Of a stretch of 64,000 nucleotides of DNA, positions 16,794 through 25,700 are shown one piece after another. The notes under the pieces were generated by a model. That model saw only the letters and a list, made by a program, of their open reading frames with translations. It searched no databases and was not told where the DNA came from. The stretch is from Bradyrhizobium sp. B124 (GTDB lineage Bacteria > Pseudomonadota > Alphaproteobacteria > Rhizobiales > Xanthobacteraceae). A program made the translations under genes and the position numbers. Position 1 is the stretch's first letter; each line of letters begins with the position of its first letter. The stretch covers positions 7,258,001-7,322,000 of the forward strand of contig NZ_CP152413.1 in the NCBI RefSeq assembly GCF_038967635.1, given 5' to 3'.

Positions 16794-17093
16794 ATGCTGG
16801 AATTGCTGCTTGTCGTGCTGGTCACCGGGATCGGCTTCGTATCGGGGTACGGCGTGCGCGCGCTGATCTCGCGCCGCAGACGGCGGTCTCCGCCGCGGGT
16901 TCACGCGCCCGACGTCCGCGCCGCGAATGACGACATCTCCGCCCGCGGCTGGTATCGGCCGACCGTCACGCAATCCGCCGATCAAGCCACCCCGCCGCCG
17001 GACGAACTCGACGGCGCGGTTCGCGACCTGCTCGGCGAACTCGGCCGGCGCAACACCAAGCCGTCATCCGCCCCGCACCGCCGCCGGCAGTGA
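16794..17093 (+). CDS. small membrane-anchored basic protein
   Basis: 99 residues. An N-terminal anchor (LELLLVVLVTGIGFVSGYGV) is followed by a strongly basic stretch (RALISRRRRRSPPR) and a Pro/Asp-rich tail with GWYRP and PPDELDGAVRDLLGELGRRN. Orientation is predicted as N-out/C-in by the positive-inside rule. GATGGTGGGA precedes the start. The family is not recognised; it is a typical orphan membrane protein of Bradyrhizobium-like genomes. It is the last backbone gene before the island junction. Confidence 0.6.
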   Translation: MLELLLVVLVTGIGFVSGYGVRALISRRRRRSPPRVHAPDVRAANDDISARGWYRPTVTQSADQATPPPDELDGAVRDLLGELGRRNTKPSSAPHRRRQ

Positions 17094-17246
17094 GCCGGAA
17101 TGGCGCGACGAACGGCGGTCAAGCGCCGCTACGGCTTGCGTCGGCTACTTTGCATGGGGTTGTTTTCGACATTTTTGATGAGGCGCGGTCCCGAAGGGCA
17201 GCAGAATGTCGACAATCGTCCGCAACCGACGGTTCAGGAAGGGGAA

Positions 17247-17291
17247 TGGTGGACGCACAAGGGATCGAACCTTGGACCTCTCCCGTGTGAA
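17247..17291 (-). other. tRNA-Val(CAC) 3' half: island attachment junction
   Basis: Read on the minus strand, these 45 bases give an anticodon loop TTCACAC (anticodon CAC), the 3' side of its stem GGGAG, a variable region, a perfect T-arm CAAGG-TTCGATC-CCTTG, an acceptor 3' strand TGCGTCC, discriminator A, and an encoded CCA (17,247-17,249). The 5' side of the anticodon stem should be CTCCC but reads TGTGG. No GGACGCA 5' acceptor strand follows, so homology stops at the first base of the anticodon loop. This is what tRNA-targeting tyrosine integrases leave at one end. Symbiosis islands of Bradyrhizobium also use a valine tRNA gene (established knowledge). Confidence 0.87.
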
Positions 17292-17605
17292 CCACAATCC
17301 GTAGATCCAAGCTGGCCACACGCAGCCACAGTTTTGTCTGAATAACTCATTATGTTACAGCTAGTTATGGTAATTTAAGCCTCAGGAGGCCATAAGAGGC
17401 CATACTGCATTTTGTGTGCCCCTGTTGTGCCCGCCTCAGATTTTCCCTTGGGGCACAAAATGAGCGGAGGTCTGAGATCCGGTTCTGTCGGGTCTCTCGG
17501 TCCTTCGTTCTGGGGCACAGGATGAGGGTAAGCTCTGAGAGCCGGTTCCGATCGGCGACGATTGCCTCCTCGCGGGGCACACCGGGGCACAAACGCGGGG
17601 AAGGA
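17292..17605. other. integrase upstream region
   Basis: About 310 bp between the tRNA-Val junction and the integrase start. It contains two near-repeated blocks with GGGGCACA (near 17,452 and 17,511) and TCTCGG/TCTGAG words. These could be arm-type integrase binding sites, but I cannot prove it. The open frame through this region is an extension of the integrase frame without family similarity. Confidence 0.4.
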
Positions 17606-18940
17606 ATGATGACAGAGCCGACCAACCAGCTGACACTCACCGATGCGGCGATCCGCAACGCCGTGCTGCCGCCCGGCAAGGCGCAGCATTATCTCCACGA
17701 CGACAAGCTGCCCGGCCTCGCCCTGCGCATGCGTGCCACAGGCGGTCGGACTTGGGTTTACCTCTTCACCAAGCCGGGGGTGAGGGGGACCCAGCGTAAG
17801 ACCCTCGGCCCTTGGCCCAAATATAATGAGAAAGCGGCGCGCAAGGCCGCCACCATCGCCGCAGGCGAGGTGATCAAGGGCATGGACCCCAACGACGCGA
17901 AACGCGAGGCGAGGCGGCAGCAGGCAGCCGAGAAGCAGCGCACCACGCTGGCGGACCTCGTCGTCGTAGATGGTCCCTACCAGATGTCCCTGACCGGTCG
18001 TCAGGTCGTCAACTGGAAGCCGGCAATTTCGGCGTTGCGGCGCGGGCTCAAGGAGCATGCCGAGGGCGGCGTGGGGGAGCTGACGCGGCGGCAAATCATG
18101 GCGGCAGTCGACCGGGTCGCCAAAACCGGCAAGCGTGGTGCGGCCAAGGACCTACGCAAGCACACCCACACCTTCCTCGAATGGTGCGTTGGCGAGGGCT
18201 ATGTCGACCACAATGTGCTGGCTGGCTACCGCGAGCCCAAGGAAACCCGTGCGCAAAGGGTTGGACGTCGAACGAAGGGTCGTGCCCTGACCGATGAAGA
18301 AATCATCAAGGTTTGGCACGCATCCGGCAAGCTTGGGACCTTTGGCCTCCTGACGAGGACGTGCCTACTCGGTGGACCGCGACGTAGCGAGCCAACCCTG
18401 ATCGAGTGGCAAAAGAACATCATGGACGACCGCATCACCTTCGATGCGGCCTGGACCAAGATGGGTTTGCACCACGATGTACCGCGCACGCACCTCGTTG
18501 ATGAGGTGCTCGCGGCCGCGAAACATTTTCAACGGGCAACATCCGACTATGTCTTCCCGTCACCGAAGACCGGCGGCCTGTTGTCGGGCTTCACCAAGAT
18601 GGTCAATCGTTTGGTCAAGGAAGCGGGTGTTGACAAGTTCACCATGCATGACCTGAGGCGCAGCTTACGCACGATCATGTCACGCTGCGGCTACGACAAC
18701 GAGATCCAGCGGCTCTGTGTCGGGCAGAAGCCAAGTGGAATCGATCAGGTCTACAATCACGACGAACAGTGGATCATTCGTAAGATGGCGTTCGAAGCGG
18801 CGCATGACTACATCGCGGAATTGATCGGCGCGGCACGGATGGGCAAGGTCGTGCGCTTGCAGCGGACGAATCCGCTCGACCCCATTAAGGCTGAGTTGCT
18901 CGGTCGTCTCCGCGAGCACTATGCGGCTGGGACGGTCTAG
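17606..18940 (+). CDS. tyrosine-type site-specific integrase (DUF4102 arm domain)
   Basis: 444 residues from ATG 17606 (MMTEPTNQLTLTDAAIRNAV; AAGGA upstream). The N-terminal arm-binding domain reads LPGLALRMRATGGRTWVYLFTKPGVRGTQRKTLGPWP, typical of P4/genomic-island integrases. The catalytic domain shows Arg in LGGPRRSEPTLIEW, HDLRRS (HxxR) near 350 and the nucleophile Tyr in QVYNHDE. The second catalytic histidine position reads VGQKPSG, divergent from LGH. The enzyme probably recombines the island at tRNA-Val, whose 3' half lies 315 bp upstream. Its 3' end overlaps the excisionase-like gene by 4 bp. Confidence 0.93.
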   Translation: MMTEPTNQLTLTDAAIRNAVLPPGKAQHYLHDDKLPGLALRMRATGGRTWVYLFTKPGVRGTQRKTLGPWPKYNEKAARKAATIAAGEVIKGMDPNDAKREARRQQAAEKQRTTLADLVVVDGPYQMSLTGRQVVNWKPAISALRRGLKEHAEGGVGELTRRQIMAAVDRVAKTGKRGAAKDLRKHTHTFLEWCVGEGYVDHNVLAGYREPKETRAQRVGRRTKGRALTDEEIIKVWHASGKLGTFGLLTRTCLLGGPRRSEPTLIEWQKNIMDDRITFDAAWTKMGLHHDVPRTHLVDEVLAAAKHFQRATSDYVFPSPKTGGLLSGFTKMVNRLVKEAGVDKFTMHDLRRSLRTIMSRCGYDNEIQRLCVGQKPSGIDQVYNHDEQWIIRKMAFEAAHDYIAELIGAARMGKVVRLQRTNPLDPIKAELLGRLREHYAAGTV

Positions 18941-19254
18941 GTGGTTTTGTAGCAGCCGGCGAGATAATCGCGGACCGCATCGACGCGGTAGAGCGGGCGA
19001 CCATCGACGTAGCGCCATTTCAGCAGGTGGTTCGGATCGCGCCGCCACTGTTCGAGCGCTCCGGGCGTGCGCCGGATGACTGCTGCCGTCTCCAAGGCGG
19101 TCAAATTGGAGCTGCCCGGCAGGGTATCGATATCGAAAGTTGCGGGCGGCGGCATGCCACGGTTCTTGCGGGGGTGCTTCGCGGCGCGGGATATTTTCCG
19201 GCTATCTGGCGACCCAAACGCCGTGGCGTCACTCTCTTCGTCCTTCCCGCGCAT
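18937..19254 (-). CDS. excisionase/AlpA-like HTH protein
   Basis: 105 residues. A basic, probably disordered N-terminus (to about 40) precedes a short MerR-like HTH: LTALETAAVIRRTPGALEQWRRDPNHLLKWRYVDGRPLYRVDAVRDYLAG. The KWRYVDGRPLYR wing is typical of HTH_17/AlpA excisionase-type proteins, which act as recombination directionality factors or regulators of island integrases. It is convergent with the integrase and overlaps its last 4 bp, a common arrangement. Confidence 0.78.
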   Translation of the reverse strand: MRGKDEESDATAFGSPDSRKISRAAKHPRKNRGMPPPATFDIDTLPGSSNLTALETAAVIRRTPGALEQWRRDPNHLLKWRYVDGRPLYRVDAVRDYLAGCYKTT

Positions 19255-19455
19255 CCCTCACCCCCGAACTACGATCGCTCTTCGATCCACTAAGATCGAG
19301 GCTTCTCCAGCAAGATAGAGATCTAAAGCGCAGGTTCGGCGGCTGAGTAGCTGTGGCGTACAAATAGGACGAATGATCCGCGAGCTCGAAGTGATTGTCT
19401 TTCAGTCGCCGATCCCCTTTTTTGCGATTAACATCAAACGGATCGGAGCTTGGCC
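19255..19455. other. intergenic, nothing identified
   Basis: Upstream region of the HTH gene and left flank of the tRNA-Glu-like remnant. It is AT-richer than the backbone (for example AAGATCGAGGCTTCTCCAGC and CCCTTTTTTGCGATTAACAT). No gene or repeat is convincing. Confidence 0.4.
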
Positions 19456-19499
19456 CTCTCGAGGCTGAAACAGGGGTTCGATTCCCCTAGGGAGCGCCA
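19456..19499 (+). other. tRNA-Glu(CTC)-like 3' end: second attachment site
   Basis: The sequence contains CTCTC around an expected CTC anticodon, then GAAAC, a perfect T-arm AGGGG-TTCGATT-CCCCT (19,472-19,488), an acceptor 3' strand AGGGAGC, G, and encoded CCA at 19,497-19,499. The GAAACAGGGGTTCGATTCCC segment is characteristic of alphaproteobacterial glutamate tRNA, whose 5' end would be GCTCCCT. No such 5' strand lies upstream, so this is a 3' remnant and not a functional tRNA. The adjacent integrase (19,527-20,639) has its 3' end 27 bp away, so this is probably its target site. Confidence 0.78.
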
Positions 19500-19526
19500 G
19501 CCGGGCTCTCCGTGCGTTGATCTCTC

Positions 19527-20639
19527 TCAGCTTTTTGACGGTTTCCCCAAACCTGCAGAACGGGTTTGGGGCATTCTGTTCGCCTTGTGGTCCTCGAGTT
19601 TCACGATCGCGCGGCGACCACCGCGACGCCGATCGGCCTCGCGCGTGTAGCGTTCAGCTTCAGCAAGAGTGAGATGGCCCATCGCTGCCATGATCTCGTG
19701 TGCAGTCGCGCCAGCATCGGCGAGGAGGCGACCAAAGGTCTTGCGCAGGCCGTGCGGCCGGCAGTCGAGCGGCAGGCCAGCCTCGTCCATCGCGTCACGC
19801 ATCCAGCCGCTAAAGCCGTCGACGGTGAATGGCTTGCCGTATTCCGTCGTGAGAATACAAACGTGTTTGCGTGGCAGCGCATCTAGCGCCTTCTTAAGCG
19901 ATATCGCCTTCTCAACGACGACGGGAACGCCAGTCTTGCGCCGGGTGTATTCAAAGTCATCGGCATCGGCCTGCACCCAAGTGGTCAGGTGCGTATCGCC
20001 GCGTGCAGTGCCGACGTTCAGCATTAGCTCGTATGCCGCGCGCTGTTTGGTGCCGAACTTCCAGCGCTTCTCATAAGCGGCCATCTCGGCATCGCGCCAC
20101 GCGCGAATTTCTTTCGACTTGCCACGCTTGATGCCCTCCGATGGATTGATCTTGAACCACTTCAGATCGTCTTTAGCATGGCGGATGAGGATCCTCAGCT
20201 TTTTGAGCGTATCGATCTTCGCGCCGGGCAGGTTGTGAAGCGGCTTGAGAATTACTTCCTCTATACGTTCCTTCGTCAAACCGATGGCTGATCGGTGCCC
20301 GTGGTGACGTTTGACCTGATCCATGCGGCTCCGATATCCGGACTGCTGCCTTCTCCCAGAGAGAGAAAAGCGATCGCTCCCCAAGTAGGACGTGATCAGC
20401 GCGCCGATAGAGTGTGGAATGTCTTTCGGGAGTTTTGGTTTGCGCTCGATCGCCCCGATGATCGCAGCGGTACCGGCTTCGCTATCGCCAACGAGCAGTC
20501 GCTCTGGATTGATCCGATGGATTACCGCGAGAGCCTTTCCGAAGGTGTTCACATTTTGGCGGCCACTGGCATGACCGTTTCGGTCTACAATCTTCCACGA
20601 TGTGTGCTTGACGTCTCTATTTGGCCTCACGCAGTTCAA
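19527..20639 (-). CDS. tyrosine-type site-specific integrase, second
   Basis: 370 residues from ATG 20639. It has an N-terminal core-binding part and a catalytic domain with Arg in VGTARGDTHLTTW (near 232), Lys in the beta-hairpin RRKTG, PHGLRKTFGRLLADAGA (HxxR near 318), MGHLTLAEAERYT (His and the nucleophile Tyr) and a basic tail. Unlike the 17,606 integrase it lacks a DUF4102 arm domain. It belongs to the phage-like integrases common in rhizobial islands. The 3' end faces the tRNA-Glu-like remnant, so the two are probably the recombination module of a second element. Confidence 0.92.
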   Translation of the reverse strand: MNCVRPNRDVKHTSWKIVDRNGHASGRQNVNTFGKALAVIHRINPERLLVGDSEAGTAAIIGAIERKPKLPKDIPHSIGALITSYLGSDRFSLSGRRQQSGYRSRMDQVKRHHGHRSAIGLTKERIEEVILKPLHNLPGAKIDTLKKLRILIRHAKDDLKWFKINPSEGIKRGKSKEIRAWRDAEMAAYEKRWKFGTKQRAAYELMLNVGTARGDTHLTTWVQADADDFEYTRRKTGVPVVVEKAISLKKALDALPRKHVCILTTEYGKPFTVDGFSGWMRDAMDEAGLPLDCRPHGLRKTFGRLLADAGATAHEIMAAMGHLTLAEAERYTREADRRRGGRRAIVKLEDHKANRMPQTRSAGLGKPSKS

Positions 20640-20658
20640 TCGATTTCAGATTGGAAGA

Positions 20659-21081
20659 ATGGCTATACTGAAGAGTGCAATAAGTGTGTTGAGAAAAGCA
20701 GGTGCGGCGGATTGTTTACATCCGGACGCCCGCGCTGGAGTCGCGGCATTGCGGCGATTCAATAAGCTCAAGGCTTTTGGCTTCGTAGTTTCACGCCTGC
20801 TCTGTCAACGTTGGCTGGAACATCCTCCCTTGATAGCCGCCGCGCTTTTCCTGGCTTGTACGCTTGCGCATGCCCAGAGCGCGCTATCTGACGCGGAACG
20901 CGGAGCAATCGAAAAATCCCGCGAGTTTTGCATCGAGGCTCTTGGGGGACGTGACCGGCTGAACCGCCGAATCTTCTTCGGAGACAGCGACACTGCGAAC
21001 TCCCTTCACGCGCGGGTGGACGAGTGCGTCTTGCGAACACTGCCTCGCTACCAGCCTCCCGCGAGCCGGGGAACGCGATGA
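20659..21081 (+). CDS. hypothetical, possible short secreted protein
   Basis: A 140-residue frame from ATG 20659. Its latter part looks like a secreted peptide: LIAAALFLACTLAHAQSALSDAERGAIEKSREFCIEALGGRD.., with a signal-peptide-like segment ending AHA/QS and two cysteines. The first 50 residues look like read-through, and the true start may be a TTG near 20,827. No family is recognised. It lies between the second integrase and the Wadjet operon, a region of mixed remnants. Confidence 0.35.
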   Translation: MAILKSAISVLRKAGAADCLHPDARAGVAALRRFNKLKAFGFVVSRLLCQRWLEHPPLIAAALFLACTLAHAQSALSDAERGAIEKSREFCIEALGGRDRLNRRIFFGDSDTANSLHARVDECVLRTLPRYQPPASRGTR

Positions 21082-21488
21082 GGACCTTTCCTCTGGCGCC
21101 ATGACTCGCCAGCCCCGTCATCCCTTCGGGCTCTTCAGCCTTACCCCCTTCAGGCAATATATATGACCTGCCACCGAACTTTCATCCGGCGGCGGTTAGA
21201 GTCTAGGGGTTCTGTGCAGCGAGACCGAACTTTGGACCACCCGGTAGCCCTGCTCGATGACGTCGTGCAACGGCTTAACCCATGTTTTCAACTTTAGCCT
21301 CGTACTACGCGAGCCTAGCGTTGCTCGCCTCTGCATCTCCGCTTCCTTGAAATCGCCATAAGCATGTAAATCGGTGAGGAGCAATCGCGTGCGCGGGAGT
21401 CTCCCTTGGGGCCGAACCGATGAGATCTGCTCCACCGTCGACGCACTCGCGGTCGATCGTCCGGACAGGAGTGCGTTCTCGGATCTAG
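21082..21488. other. intergenic, no supported gene
   Basis: The sequence after the Wadjet operon contains an AT-rich ATATATATGACC stretch (near 21,158) and short open frames without recognisable products. I see no clear terminator. It may contain a degraded mobile-element end, but I could not identify one. Confidence 0.4.
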
Positions 21489-22706
21489 TCAGGCGTGTAG
21501 CGACTCTTTGCCCAAAAGGTCAACGATCCGCTCGGCGATGGCCTCCTCCTCGATCTTGATTCCGGTCTTTTCCATGGCCGTGGTGAGCTCAGCATCCCAT
21601 GAAGCGATGACGGGCCGTCCGCTGAGCGCTATTGCGAACTGAGGAGCGCTGTTGGCGGCGGCGACGTAGTCTGCCGCTGAGAAATGCCATGGTACGGCGT
21701 CGTATTTCGCAATCACGTAGTTGGCGATCGAAATTCCTGGCCAATCGTAGTCGCCATGGTATCGCAGATTTGCTCCCGATTCTTTGAGCTGTTTGAGAAT
21801 GGTCCGCTGAGCCGCCCCGAGGTGGCCGTCGACGCAAACGACCGGAGGGCAAGCGGTCCTGAGCTGGTCGGCGAGGATTGCGACGAGATTCGGGTTCTCG
21901 CACACCAAAATGGATCTGCTCGCCACCGTCCATTCCGGCGGCCGCCGTGCGAGAAGCCGCAGTGATGCGTATTGTGGTTCTCCTGGCGAGATTGGCAATC
22001 CGCTGCACGGCACATTCAAGAACAGGGCAGGCCTGGCGAGTTCGTTCACCAGGATGCCGACCGCAGCCCATGTATCGCGGTCATCGCCTGTGTCTGTCGA
22101 TGAGCGGCTTCGAAGGACGGCGAGCGTGAGAGTGGCGACCGGGCGGGCGCTGTCCAGTCCGTGAGCGTCTCCGAGATGCTCCGCCGCAATTTGAGCGCGC
22201 GGTACTCCCGCAGCGGGAAGCCGTCTGAGGATGTCTTCGGTTTGTCTGCAGATAAGGGACGCGGAATCCGGTTGATTGCCTGATAAGCGCTTTAGGACGC
22301 CAAAGTTGAGCGGCGAGGCCAAATAGGCGATCAGATCGGCGTGCGAGCAGCCGGCCAGAACGGCCGCCCAACTGTCGCGAATCCTGTTCAATTCAGTTTC
22401 TCGGTGGGGGATCGGACCGTCAAGAAGTTCGAGCGCAGTTCGAAGGGATGGTGCGATACCGGCATCGGAGAGCGCTCGGTCGACTGCGCTGACGTCGATG
22501 GAGATTGAAGCTGCCACGCCGCCTTTGCGGCCGACCAGGGACGCGAGTGCGGCGCGTTCCGCTTCATTCAGCTTGCTGACCTGGATCGATGGGAGCTTGC
22601 CGTCGGCCGGTCCGAGCTCGTAACGCCTGCGCAGCCGCGCGCGCAGATCGGAAAGCTCGGCGCCGCCGAGGAGCCGGACCAGGCGTTCGTCTATGGCCGA
22701 CGTCAT
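21489..22706 (-). CDS. jetD: Wadjet type II JetD (DUF2399/TIGR02679, Toprim nuclease)
   Basis: 405 residues. It is the last gene of a four-gene operon and its ATG overlaps the jetC stop (ATGA). The C-terminal half has the Toprim-like core: the catalytic Glu in ILVCENPNLVA near 270 and the DxD pair in RYHGDYDWPGISIAN (Asp near 317 and 319). The N-terminal half is the DUF2399-associated domain. In Wadjet systems JetD is the nuclease subunit that cleaves plasmid DNA recognised by the JetABC SMC complex; the catalytic acids are intact here. All four subunits are present and full-length. Confidence 0.92.
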   Translation of the reverse strand: MTSAIDERLVRLLGGAELSDLRARLRRRYELGPADGKLPSIQVSKLNEAERAALASLVGRKGGVAASISIDVSAVDRALSDAGIAPSLRTALELLDGPIPHRETELNRIRDSWAAVLAGCSHADLIAYLASPLNFGVLKRLSGNQPDSASLICRQTEDILRRLPAAGVPRAQIAAEHLGDAHGLDSARPVATLTLAVLRSRSSTDTGDDRDTWAAVGILVNELARPALFLNVPCSGLPISPGEPQYASLRLLARRPPEWTVASRSILVCENPNLVAILADQLRTACPPVVCVDGHLGAAQRTILKQLKESGANLRYHGDYDWPGISIANYVIAKYDAVPWHFSAADYVAAANSAPQFAIALSGRPVIASWDAELTTAMEKTGIKIEEEAIAERIVDLLGKESLHA

Positions 22707-25700
22707 GCGCTACGGTTCAACATCAGCCGCGCCGGTTCTTCCATCCTTGAACGCGTCTTTCCGTTCCATCGCCAGCGGGAGACGTGAATGGCGTCGAACG
22801 TGTCGTGTCTCTGGAGTTGGCAGATCGCGACGCCCGGCAGCGTCTTGTAGCAGGCCCATTCGCGTTCGCTCGTGATAACGAAGTCCAGATCGAACTCGTG
22901 GATCAGGCCCATGCAGTGCGCCCGGACGCCGTCGTCGATGCCGGCGTACGCTTCATCCAGCAGGACAAGGCGCGGCCGGGTGCTGTGCTCGTCGCCGTAG
23001 AAGCTTGCGACGGCTGCGAACATGGGAATGGTGAGACCCAACGCACGTTCGCCGCCGGAGGCGGGCTGAGAAATGGAAATCCACCTGCCCATTGCGTTGC
23101 GCTCGACGACGAAGCGGTGCCACTGGCGATAGTCGAGGGCGGCGGAAAGCTGCTCGCGGAGACTGCTGCCGCCAGACTCTTCGGCCTTCAGCCGCTCTTC
23201 CTCAATGCGTCGCTGCAGCATGGCCCCGATGGCTTGCCTGTCATTTTCGGTCCACAGATCCGCGTTCGTCTTGAGGAGACGTTTGCGGGCGTCCTCCAGA
23301 TCGGCAGGAGCACCTTGCGCTTCAGTGAGCGGGATCCACCTCAGGCGGAAATAGGTGCCCGTTGAGGTCGGACGTTTCTCGATTTCTGCGTTGACCCTTT
23401 CGACATACTGTTCGGCGTCCTGAATGAGATTGCGGATTTGGACGGACATCTCCGACTGGAGGTGGTCCTCCAGAATCTTCGTCTCGCTTTCGGTGAGAAG
23501 GGTCCGACGCTGCGTGATCTCGGTGTCGACCTGTGCAAGGACCTCGGCAGGTGACAGTCCGCTCTTGTTCTGGACCGCGATGGTGACCACCAGACCGAAT
23601 CCCTCGACATTCTTACTGTCGGGGACGTATCCCAGTTGAGCGAGTGCATTCTGGAGATCGACGTATTCGCCGTAGATCTTGGACTGCAGGCCATCCCACT
23701 CGTTGTCGCGGATGTCGCTGAGCGCTTGATTCAGATCTGCGGCAAGCCCCCGCGTCTCGTCGACCGTCCATGTCCGGCCAGTGTCGGGGAACAGTACGTT
23801 GGGGGCGCCGGCGGCCATCAGACCTGTTGCTGCGAGCGTTTGCAGATTGCTTGCCGCTCGCTGCCGTTCCTCTACGCGCATCGCCAGAGCCTGGGTCGCA
23901 GTTTCGTGTGCACCGACGGCCTGGGTATGCACGGCCACCGCCGAGAGCCGGCGATCGTCCGTGCTGTCCACGTCGGCCTTGGCATCCTCGAGCCGCTTTT
24001 GCGCACCAATGAGGCGACGTTCCCACTGTTCGGAGGACGCTCCCACGCTTTCCTTGAGAGCATCGTATACGGCGCGCGCGGACGTCGCAGATATCGCCGC
24101 GACCTTGACGTCCTCTGCTGCGGCGTGATGGCGAACGCGGGCGCTTTCCACACGCTCGTTGGTGTCTTGAAGGCTTTGCGCGGCGCGGATGGAATTCGAG
24201 CAATGTTCGACGACGATGAGGTGCGCGTCGCCGAGGGAATCGCAAGCGATGCGGGCCTGTTCGAGAGCTCGCTTGTCGCATGGAAGAGCGGTGTCGAGTG
24301 CCGCCTGCTCGGCGGACTCCCTGCACGCGTGCAAAGCCTGTCGTGCGACCGCGGTATCGTTTGCCCTTGTTCTGACGTTTTCAGTTGCCCGGTGCAGATC
24401 GTTGGTTGCCGAGCGCACGGTGTCGTGCGACTTGCGGAGATTGGTGTCCGGCGGGCAGGTCCTTTCCACCTGTTCGATGGCCTCGGTCGTGGCGCCATTG
24501 CTCGTAATCGCGGTTTCGAGACCGGCAAGTTGCTCGCTGAGGTCGGTCGCAGTGGCTTCGAGCTCTTCGATCCTTTTCAGTCTGGCTCTCTCCCGAGCCG
24601 AATGACCAATGTACGTGGCGCGGGATTTCTCCCATGTGCCCGAGAGTGCGCCGAGGCGGAAATGGCCGGCCGGCGATACCCACATCTCGGCGCCGTCGTC
24701 GGTGTCGGTACAGGAGACTGCGCACAGAAAAGTCTCGACGGCATCCTGGACCGACGGCTCGCCAGAGTAAACAAGCCAGTCGGCGAGGGTCCTGCCGGTG
24801 ACCAAGGGCCTCGAAACAAGCGACACGTCATGCTCGATCTCGCCGATGAACATCCTGCCGTCGGGGAGGATCCACGCGTCGAGAAGTCCGGATGCCTCAA
24901 GTGCGGCTTCGAGGCCGGCCCGAACGCCGTCGTCGGCCTCCGATACAAAGTCGACGGCCTGCCACAAGGCCTGCCCCGGGCGGCCGTTGCGATCAGCCTT
25001 GCGTGTGTACGGGATGGCAGGACGCTCGAATGAGCCAGTCTGCAGATCCGCGATCTGCTTTGCCACGGCGTCCAGTTCGGCGCGTACCGCAGCCTCCTGA
25101 TGTTTCAGCTCGGCCAGCGCCTCGGTGAGCCGTTTGTATGCAAGTCGACACTTGGCGATGAGCTCGCGCGCGGCCGGGTTTTCGCCTTCGAGCGAGTGAG
25201 CCCATTCGACGAGGGCACCCACGACTTCCTCGGTCGCTATTGCCATGAGATGCCCGCAGTCCCCGAGATGGCGGCGCCACGCCGCGCCGAGAGCTTCGAT
25301 CTCATCGTTCAGCGCATTCTCGGCGGCGGCGAGAGTCTTGCCGGCTTCGTCACGGAGGCCACGGGCCGCATTCTCGTCGCGCTCCGCGTTCGCCAGCACC
25401 GAAATCTTGTTGTCGACTTCGCGAAGCAGCTCGATAACCGCATCGATGCTGCTTCTGCGGCCCCTGATCGCGGTCAGCAGACTACCACGCTCGGATTGGA
25501 GAGTGGTCTGCCCATCGTGCACAAGCTCGCTTGGCAACGCGGAGTAGGACTTCGCATGCTCAAACTGGGCGACCATGCCGACGGATCTGGCGAGATCGAG
25601 CGCCTTTCTTCGATTGACGGCAAAGGTTTCCATCGCACGGTCAAGGTCGGCCCTTGCCGCTTGCTGGCGTTCGGACTCTGTCTTCAGATCTGCAGCCGCC

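Noticed and set aside
17090..17290. Short ORF ending MVDAQGIEPWTSPV
   Set aside because: This is antisense translation of the tRNA-Val remnant, a familiar false protein; the tRNA arms explain the sequence fully.
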